Positions 58,599-64,000 of a stretch of 64,000 bases of DNA are shown piece after piece. The stretch is from contig JADJBP010000008.1 of the NCBI GenBank assembly GCA_016703625.1, forward strand, positions 1 to 64,000, written 5' to 3'. Both the position numbers and the translations under genes were made by a program. Numbering within the stretch: the first letter of the stretch is position 1; the number at the start of each line of letters is the position of its first letter. Source of the DNA: Chitinophagaceae bacterium (lineage in GTDB: Bacteria; Bacteroidota; Bacteroidia; Chitinophagales; Chitinophagaceae). The notes beneath the pieces were generated by a model. That model worked only from the letters and a program-made list of their open reading frames with translations. It did not search any database and had not been told where the DNA came from.

Positions 58599-58994
58599 TT
58601 ACCAGCGATCTTTTTTGTTGCGTTTATGATCTCCAAATTTATTTTTTGGACTCCTGAACCTGTAGATCACCTCCTGTATTTCGTTGTCACGCTGTTCTTC
58701 AAGGGTGTTGATCATGCGCTTTTTTTGAAGCCAGCCCATATAAGGCCTGTTTCTGACAGCGTATATCTTCCTGTCATACTCCCTGTTGATCTGGGCGATC
58801 TGCATATCCCTTTCCCTTGCGGTGAAAACATACGCACCCCTGAAATCCCTGTCGTGCTTATCATAACCATAATTGTCATTGGAAGCATAAACATCGTTTT
58901 CCCGGTTTCCGCCACCCCGGTCTTTTTGACCGTACTGTGCAAATGCTGAAGCCATCATAGCTGTAGCAAATAAAAGTGTAAAGATTTTTTTCAT
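58599..58994 (-). CDS. Small exported basic protein, 131 aa
   Basis: The start at 58994 (MKKIFTLLFATAMMASAFAQ, a clear signal peptide) is chosen; the much longer frame up to 59267 has no homologous look and overlaps the divergent cytochrome gene. The mature part is rich in Arg, Asp, Lys: RGAYVFTARERDMQIAQINR, AVRNRPYMGWLQKKRMINTL and QRDNEIQEVIYRFRSPKNKF, mainly helical and charged. I do not recognise a named family; similar short charged exported proteins occur in Chitinophagaceae. Ends at a strong terminator. Confidence 0.65.
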   Translation of the reverse strand: MKKIFTLLFATAMMASAFAQYGQKDRGGGNRENDVYASNDNYGYDKHDRDFRGAYVFTARERDMQIAQINREYDRKIYAVRNRPYMGWLQKKRMINTLEEQRDNEIQEVIYRFRSPKNKFGDHKRNKKDRW

Positions 58995-59163
58995 AATTGT
59001 AAAATTTAATTGTGAATAATGTATATAAGACCTTGCATGATATAGTACGTTTACAAAGGAAATGTTAATAGGATGGGCTGGACAGGTTCCAGGATTTGCA
59101 GAAAAATTTTTATTGCCGGCTGGTTTATTATTTTTAAATTGTTGCTGAATTACTAAAACTGAC

Positions 59164-59514
59164 ATGATGAAAAAAATCACCTTTGGTTTAATACTTGTTG
59201 CTGTTATTGTATTTACAGCCTGTACAAAAAAAGCAAGCCCCGGCAAAACAGTTGAAAAAACAACCAACTACACTACAGATATTGTTCCGCTGCTGCAGGC
59301 TAAATGTACTCCCTGTCACCTTCCTTCCAAAGGTGGTAACAAAGCAAATTTTGAAAATTATGAGGGAGCCAAAAAATATGGAACAGCCATGCTGGAAAGG
59401 GTAATGCTTAACCCCGGCGACCGCGGCTTTATGCCTTTTAAACATGCCAAATTACCAGAAGCAGAAATTGCCATTATTAAAAAATGGATAGACCAGGGTT
59501 TAACGGAGAAATAA
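59164..59514 (+). CDS. Monoheme c-type cytochrome lipoprotein
   Basis: About 115 residues, ATG at 59164 or 59167. Lipoprotein signal LILVAVIVFTACTKKA. One haem site is present, CTPCH (C-x-x-C-H), in VPLLQAKCTPCHLPSKGG, and a Met at LERVMLNPGDRGFMPFKHAK could be the distal axial ligand. Ends with AIIKKWIDQGLTEK, the usual C-terminal helix of planctomycete-type/DUF1588-like cytochromes. Periplasmic or surface electron carrier, attached to membrane by lipid; partner unknown. Divergent from 58599-58994. Confidence 0.85.
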   Translation: MMKKITFGLILVAVIVFTACTKKASPGKTVEKTTNYTTDIVPLLQAKCTPCHLPSKGGNKANFENYEGAKKYGTAMLERVMLNPGDRGFMPFKHAKLPEAEIAIIKKWIDQGLTEK

Positions 59515-59519
59515 AATGA

Positions 59520-60566
59520 TCATAAAGACCTGATCCTTGGATCAATTTTGCGGTAAAGAATATCTGCCAGTAAATTGATGATGATAAATATGCAGGCACT
59601 CAGCAGCACTGAACCCATGACCACCGGGTAATCCAGTTTTTCCAGTGCATCAACTGTTATTTTGCCGATGCCTTTCCAGCCAAAGATATATTCCACAAAA
59701 AATGCCCCGGCCAGCAATTCGGCAAACCACCCGGTAATGGCTGTGATCACCGGGTTAAGTGCATTGCGCAGGGCATGTGTATAGATGACCTTTTTTTTAC
59801 CAAGCCCTTTTGCGTATGCTGTGCGGATATAGTCCTGGCTGAGCACATCCATCATAGAACTGCGGGTTAACTGTGTAATGATCGCCAATGGCCTGATACC
59901 CAAAGTAAATGCAGGCAGTACCCCGTTTTTCAGGCTTAGGTATTTTTCCCCGGTCACTTCATCAATCTCAAACCAACTGCCCGTTAGTTGTAAACCGGTA
60001 TAAGCATGCAAAACCACTCCAAAAAAATAAGCAATGATAATGGCCATAAAAAATGAGGGAGCCGATATACCGGCAATACTGCTGAAAACTGCAGTGGTAT
60101 CAAGCCAGGTTCCTTTTTTAACGGCAGCGGTTACTCCCAGTAAAATACCGATGATGGTTGCAAACAGCATGGCAGCTATGGCAAGGATCAATGTTCCGGG
60201 CAGCGCTTCCATCAATACCGCTCCCACTTCTTTTTTGGTTTGATAACTTTTACGCAGGTAAGGAATTTTAATACCAACTTTTATATCTCCCCCGGTAAAG
60301 ATGCCCCTGAGTTGTTTTTTTTCAATATCAGCCCGGCTGTGAACACAAAGCGGTGAAACATCATTGACATATAACATAAACTGTTTCCACTTTGGCTGAT
60401 CGAGGTACAGGTCGCTGCGGATATTGTCCATGGTCTTTTTATCACCTGTTTGCCCGGCGATCATCCGTGCAGGATCTCCAAAACCCTGGAACATGACAAA
60501 GACCAATATCACTACACCCAGCAGCACCAGGAATGCATAAAAAAGCTTTTTTAAAACGTATTTCAA
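59520..60566 (-). CDS. ABC transporter permease (DppB/OppB type)
   Basis: 348 residues, inner membrane. N-terminal helix AFLVLLGVVILVFVMFQGFG then a periplasmic loop, then the permease core: AMLFATIIGILLGVTAAVKK, ISAPSFFMAIIIAYFFGVVL, and the EAA loop RTAYAKGLGKKKVIYTHALR, which contacts the ATPase. The C-terminal FFVEYIFGWKGIGKITVDAL is typical of oligopeptide/dipeptide/nickel permeases. A partner permease, ATPases and substrate-binding protein are not visible in the window. Stop lies only six bases from the cytochrome stop; the genes are convergent. Confidence 0.92.
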   Translation of the reverse strand: MKYVLKKLFYAFLVLLGVVILVFVMFQGFGDPARMIAGQTGDKKTMDNIRSDLYLDQPKWKQFMLYVNDVSPLCVHSRADIEKKQLRGIFTGGDIKVGIKIPYLRKSYQTKKEVGAVLMEALPGTLILAIAAMLFATIIGILLGVTAAVKKGTWLDTTAVFSSIAGISAPSFFMAIIIAYFFGVVLHAYTGLQLTGSWFEIDEVTGEKYLSLKNGVLPAFTLGIRPLAIITQLTRSSMMDVLSQDYIRTAYAKGLGKKKVIYTHALRNALNPVITAITGWFAELLAGAFFVEYIFGWKGIGKITVDALEKLDYPVVMGSVLLSACIFIIINLLADILYRKIDPRIRSL

Positions 60567-60661
60567 TATAGCAGTTTTGAATATCGAAATTCAGCATTGT
60601 TGATTTTAAAAAACGGCACGGCATACACAAAAGGACAGCATTAACCCATGCAGCCAATTTA

Positions 60662-61795
60662 TCATTGCAAGGCATTTTTTATATCATTGCCGCCCCATTT
60701 GTTTTTAACCACGGGGCCCTCCATCAGGTATAATGTTACATTATTACGTGCCGCAGTTTTTAATGCAGTGGCATCGCAGTTCAATACAGTTATATTTACC
60801 GGTTCACCGGAAGTTGCCGGTTTGCTGTACCGTTCCTCGGTATTTTTCCGCTCGGATGATATAATATAAATTTGTTTCCCGCCTGCAGCCAGCAAACCGG
60901 CTACCCGCTGATCTTCTCCACTTTTATCAAGCAGGCTTATATCTTTAACATACAATAAATAATAGGCGCCCGGGGTATTCAGTATCGCTTCCGTAGTATC
61001 GTTGCCGGATGCCGTTTTTAAAACAAAATCATTGATCAGTGGAACATTATTTTTTCCTTTTTCCACCAGGATCTGTTTCCTTTCCGCAAATTCCCAGGTG
61101 CTGTCGGGCAATGCATCTACTTTAAACTCTTTATGTTCACCGGCTTTTTTGTACACAAAAATATAATCATATTTATCAGGTATGGCATCTGCCGGCATCT
61201 TACGCAGTTCCAGGATATTGTTGCCGGCTTTAAAAGGCAGGCAGTCTTTAATGGGTAAGTGTTTCAAAACATACCATTGCAGCGCCAATACCCCAAACAG
61301 TGATATTAAAAAGATGATCCCATTCCCATTTCCCCGGAAAAGAGGGCTTATGTATTTTCTGCCTGATAATATGATCAACACCAATACGAGCAGCACGATA
61401 TCTTTTACAAAAGTTTGAATGGGTGTAAGCGGCACACAATCACCAAAGCAGCCACAGGCCTTTATTTTACCGCTGAACAACACATAACTGGTGAGGAATG
61501 TAAAAAACAGCATCATTAAAAGCAAAAGCCACGAAACCGTTTTGGTTCTCCAGCCCAGCAGCAAAGCAATTCCAAGTACTACTTCGAGGGTGATCATTAA
61601 AATGGAGAACATCAATGCCTGTTCATTTAACCAGTGCATCAGGCCTTTCATAATTCCTTCAGCTGCCCACACGTCAAAAAACTCCTGCATTTTAAAGGCA
61701 AGCCCCAATGGGTCTATCGCTTTTACAAGGCCTGAAAAAATAAATAAAATACCAACTAAAATTCTTGAGATGTTTACAACTAAATTCATGATCAA
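60662..61795 (-). CDS. BT_3928-family DoxX-like membrane protein
   Basis: 377 residues. The N-terminal 160 residues form four membrane helices of DoxX/MauE type (VNISRILVGILFIFSGLVKA, VLGIALLLGWRTKTVSWLLL, with the Cys pair ACGCFGDCVPLTPIQTFVKD between). The C-terminal part is a soluble domain (DYIFVYKKAGEHKEFKVDAL, YYLLYVKDISLLDKSGEDQR, NVTLYLMEGPVVKNKWGGN). This fusion is the BT_3928 family, usually beside DUF1599 and folP as here. Start ATG at 61795 (or two codons later). Function not established; DoxX part and Cys suggest redox or quinone chemistry. Confidence 0.9.
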   Translation of the reverse strand: MIMNLVVNISRILVGILFIFSGLVKAIDPLGLAFKMQEFFDVWAAEGIMKGLMHWLNEQALMFSILMITLEVVLGIALLLGWRTKTVSWLLLLMMLFFTFLTSYVLFSGKIKACGCFGDCVPLTPIQTFVKDIVLLVLVLIILSGRKYISPLFRGNGNGIIFLISLFGVLALQWYVLKHLPIKDCLPFKAGNNILELRKMPADAIPDKYDYIFVYKKAGEHKEFKVDALPDSTWEFAERKQILVEKGKNNVPLINDFVLKTASGNDTTEAILNTPGAYYLLYVKDISLLDKSGEDQRVAGLLAAGGKQIYIISSERKNTEERYSKPATSGEPVNITVLNCDATALKTAARNNVTLYLMEGPVVKNKWGGNDIKNALQ

Positions 61796-61831
61796 TTTTT
61801 TTTTCTAAACATTGGTTCTTTATGATCCAGG

Positions 61832-61850
61832 CCCCCGCAAAAAGCGGGGT
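61832..61850. repeat. Short palindrome
   Basis: CCCCGC, AAAAA loop, GCGGGG, between BT_3928 and DUF1599 genes; no T-run after it, so it is a weak terminator or a REP-type element. Confidence 0.55.
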
Positions 61851-61865
61851 CCCGGCTCTGATTTT

Positions 61866-62414
61866 CTAATTGCTGTGTTTTTCTTCATCGATCAATATCA
61901 ATCCAAATGCTGCATAATTGATGATGTCGTAAAAATTGGCATCAATGCCTTCACTTACGACCGTTTTACCGCTGTTGATCAAAATTTGTTTGATGCGTAA
62001 TATTTTTGCCAGTACCAGGTCCACAAAACTTTCCTGGCTCATTTCACGCCAGGCTTCACCGTAATCATGGTTCTTATCTTCCATCAGTTTTTTGGCAATA
62101 GCAATTTTATCGTTGTAAAGCTGCTCCACGGTTTCATAAGGCAGGTCTTCCGGTTCATCATTGTTGATATCAAGCTGTATCAAACCGATAATGCCGTAAT
62201 TGAGTATGCCTTTGAATTCGCTGATGATATCATCCCCGATCTTTTGTACCCCGGTTTCCTGTATGTTGCGGATGCGTTTGGCTTTGATATAGATCTGGTC
62301 TGCAACAGATATGGTTCGGTACACCCGCCAGGAAGTACCATAGTCTTTTGTTTTATGTAAAAAGACGGTTTTGCAGCCTGCCACTGCCCGGTCGTATTGC
62401 TGGTTAGTATTCAT
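61866..62414 (-). CDS. DUF1599-family protein
   Basis: 182 residues, cytosolic. It carries two tandem copies of one unit: CKTVFLHKTKDYGTSWRVYR with DQIYIKAKRIRNIQETG, and AKKLMEDKNHDYGEAWREMS with DLVLAKILRIKQILINSGK. Each unit has K-x-x-DYGxxWR and a helical KxxRIxxI region, as expected for DUF1599. In Bacteroidota this gene normally lies between BT_3928 and folP, as here; function unknown. Divergent from folP with 60 bases between starts, so shared regulation is possible. Confidence 0.9.
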   Translation of the reverse strand: MNTNQQYDRAVAGCKTVFLHKTKDYGTSWRVYRTISVADQIYIKAKRIRNIQETGVQKIGDDIISEFKGILNYGIIGLIQLDINNDEPEDLPYETVEQLYNDKIAIAKKLMEDKNHDYGEAWREMSQESFVDLVLAKILRIKQILINSGKTVVSEGIDANFYDIINYAAFGLILIDEEKHSN

Positions 62415-62474
62415 TTATCAATATGCCTTTGTAACTTAGAATGATTTTAACTCAAAAATAATTGAAAAGAATTG

Positions 62475-63338
62475 ATGAACACGATAAACTGCAGGGGGAA
62501 ACTGCTTAACCTTTCACAACCCGTTGTGATGGGCATTATAAATGCCACAACCGATTCATTTTACGAAGGGCACCTGCATTTGAAGCATGAAGCGGTTTTG
62601 ACCCTGGCGGGTAATATGATCCGTGATGGCGCTGCAGTGCTTGATATCGGGGGACAAAGTACAAGGCCGGGCAGTGAGCCCGTTTCTGTACAGGAAGAAA
62701 CAGACCGGGTTATACCGGTCATTGAAAGTATCCATGCAGCATATCCCGAAATGATCTTATCGATAGACAGCTATTACAGTGCAGTGGCCAGGTCGGCAGT
62801 TGCAGCCGGAGCCGGCATCGTAAATGATGTAAGTGGCGGCAACCTGGATACCGGCATGACCGGCTGTGTGGCTGCCCTGCAGGTTCCCTACATCTGCATG
62901 CATATGCAGGGCAAACCTGCCACCATGCAAAAAGATCCTGTTTATACAAATGTGGTTACAGAAGTGCTGGATTTTTTTATCCATAAAACAGCTGAATGTA
63001 CAAAGGCCGGCATTAAAGATATTATCATTGACCCCGGTTTTGGTTTTGGCAAGACCATTGAACATAATTTTCAGCTTTTAAGATCACTGGACGTATTTTC
63101 AATTACAAACAGGCCAATACTGGCAGGTTTATCCCGAAAGGGTACCATCAGTAAAACCCTTGGCATTACCACAGCAGAAGCTTTGAACGGCACTACCGTT
63201 TTAAATACGATGGCACTGATGAACGGGGCATCTATACTGAGGGTACATGATGTAAAGGAAGCAATGGAGGCTGTTACACTGTTCAACGCGTATAAAAAAG
63301 CGCCCCGGGAAAACCCGGGGCGCAACAACTTATATTAA
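62475..63338 (+). CDS. folP: Dihydropteroate synthase
   Basis: Folate pathway: joins p-aminobenzoate and the pterin diphosphate; the sulfonamide target. Start ATG 62475 (a TTG lies three bases before). Motifs: VVMGIINATTDSFYEG (the D-S-F loop), AAVLDIGGQSTRPGSEPV (pABA/pterin loop), VNDVSGGN, IIIDPGFGFGKTIEHNFQLL, RPILAGLSRKGTI. 287 residues, normal. NATT replaces the common NVTP. The gene's last codons form a strong hairpin (63300-63323). Conserved neighbour set with DUF1599 and BT_3928. Confidence 0.95.
   Translation: MNTINCRGKLLNLSQPVVMGIINATTDSFYEGHLHLKHEAVLTLAGNMIRDGAAVLDIGGQSTRPGSEPVSVQEETDRVIPVIESIHAAYPEMILSIDSYYSAVARSAVAAGAGIVNDVSGGNLDTGMTGCVAALQVPYICMHMQGKPATMQKDPVYTNVVTEVLDFFIHKTAECTKAGIKDIIIDPGFGFGKTIEHNFQLLRSLDVFSITNRPILAGLSRKGTISKTLGITTAEALNGTTVLNTMALMNGASILRVHDVKEAMEAVTLFNAYKKAPRENPGRNNLY
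63300..63323 (+). repeat. Strong hairpin inside the 3' end of folP
   Basis: GCGCCCCGGG AAAA CCCGGGGCGC, ten perfect G/C pairs around a four-base loop, located in the last codons (encoding APRENPGR). The T-run at 63343-63356 is too far for a classical terminator. Confidence 0.75.
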
Positions 63339-63345
63339 GACCGGC

Positions 63346-64000
63346 TTATTTTTTTTCCGGTTGTTTGGTATCCTTATTTTTTGGATCCGAAAGTTCACTT
63401 GATTTTCTCAACATCTCCTCCTGCATTTGCTGTTGTTTGGCAAGGTATTCCTCTTCTGTTGCTGCATCAACGATATCCATATCAAATATGAGGATAGCAT
63501 TTGGCTTGATCTTTTCGCCATTGCCGTTTTCGCCATAACCCAGTGAAGAAGGAATAAAGATGGTTGCTTTTGTCCCTTTTTTCATTTGCTGCAAAGCATC
63601 GCTCCATCCTAATATTACGCCTCCCAGTTCTGCTAAATTTACCGGGTAAGGTTGCATGTGATTGAATGCAGGATCGGTGTTTGAATCAAAAACAAAGCCA
63701 CTGTCCAAAGTACGGCCCGTATAATTTACAGTTGCAATATAGCGGCTATCCATTTTTTCTCCTGTTCCTTCAGTTAATATGGCAACATAAGTTCCCCAAT
63801 TGGTTTTTTGGGCTTTAATATTGTTTTTGGCCAGGTAATCTTCTATGAGTTTACTGTCAATATCAATTTGTGCTTTTTTCCGGCAAGTTCTTTTTCAACT
63901 TCTTCCACCTGCTTTTTGTAGATCCTTGGCTTTGCCAGAACCGATTCAGCCTGGTTGGCACTGTCTGCCTGGTCCTTGGTCTCAAAAAAGTTAACCAGGG
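63346..64000 (-). CDS. FKBP-type peptidyl-prolyl isomerase (partial, frame break)
   Basis: The 5' end lies beyond the right edge. The C-terminal FKBP domain is plain: RYIATVNYTGRTLDSGFVFD, QPYPVNLAELGGVILGWSDAL, MKKGTKATIFIPSSLGYGEN, KIKPNAILIFDMDIVDAAT. Upstream, after a break in AAAAAA at about 63880, a helical region reads VNFFETKDQADSANQAESVL. The preceding half may hold a second FKBP domain, which cannot be seen. Catalyses proline isomerisation, likely in the periplasm. A charged C-terminal tail (RKSSELSDPKNKDTKQPEKK) is unusual. Convergent with folP, eight bases apart. Confidence 0.85.

Noticed and set aside
58995..59267. N-terminal extension of the small basic exported protein
   Set aside because: The signal peptide starts at 58994; the upstream frame is over the promoter region and partly over the opposite-strand cytochrome gene.
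1..64000. tRNA, rRNA and IS transposase genes
   Set aside because: No T-loop pattern (GGTTCRANTCC), rRNA stretch or transposase motif was seen in gaps or genes; read by eye, so a divergent one could be missed.

Overview
The window is a stretch of chromosome from a member of the Bacteroidota, most likely family Chitinophagaceae. Supporting signs are a giant exported protein with a gliding-motility/type IX secretion C-terminal domain, the BT_3928-DUF1599-folP group, many Bacteroidota-specific exported families (DUF6515, DUF4331, DUF4349, DUF3857, CHU_C), frequent lipoprotein signals, and promoters of the Bacteroidota type (TTG, about 17-24 bases, TAnnTTTG). No rRNA, tRNA, CRISPR array, phage or transposase gene was seen.

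Layout. 1-6.5 kb: antiporter fragment, outer-membrane barrel, L,D-transpeptidase, acetyltransferase, decayed lipoprotein gene, HELGH-type peptidase and an AraC regulator. 6.5-13.7 kb: repeat-rich DUF6515 protein, dienelactone-hydrolase-like and alpha/beta hydrolases, a badly broken M19-type dipeptidase, fatty acid desaturase, Gfo/Idh/MocA oxidoreductase. 13.7-21.3 kb: histidine degradation genes hutU and hutH with deoD between them, a PrsW-type membrane protease, an Asp-box propeller protein and small proteins. 21.3-31.4 kb: smc, dnaG, TPR protein, DUF4349, EVE. 31.6-34.3 kb: two genes that each carry half of a DUF4331 protein, a small exported protein and HupE/UreJ. 34.3-40.3 kb: accessory region with broken genes, structured repeats, and an A/T-rich orphan lipoprotein gene lying like a cassette between inverted repeats. 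40.3-54.3 kb: LutA-like protein, ribH, TPR protein, pdhA, secreted SBBP/CHU_C protein, recF, DUF721, TraB, DUF3857, UbiD, pdhB. 54.3-64 kb: thioredoxin-like protein, thiolase, second DUF6515 protein, cytochrome c, ABC permease, BT_3928, DUF1599, folP and an FKBP isomerase running off the right edge.

How the genes fit together. Housekeeping (smc, dnaG, recF, folP, ribH, pdhA/pdhB) is mixed with envelope proteins. hutH and hutU give the first two steps from histidine towards glutamate. ribH supplies riboflavin, and UbiD-family enzymes use a prenylated flavin derived from it, though that link is only general biochemistry.

Quality caveat. More than twenty genes, including essential ones (smc, dnaG), carry one-base frame breaks, most at short homopolymer runs. 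This looks like uncorrected long-read or pyrosequencing error, so split genes are given here as single features covering all their pieces. A few genes (3981-4566, 10083-11480, 34994-35523) are damaged more heavily and may be true pseudogenes.
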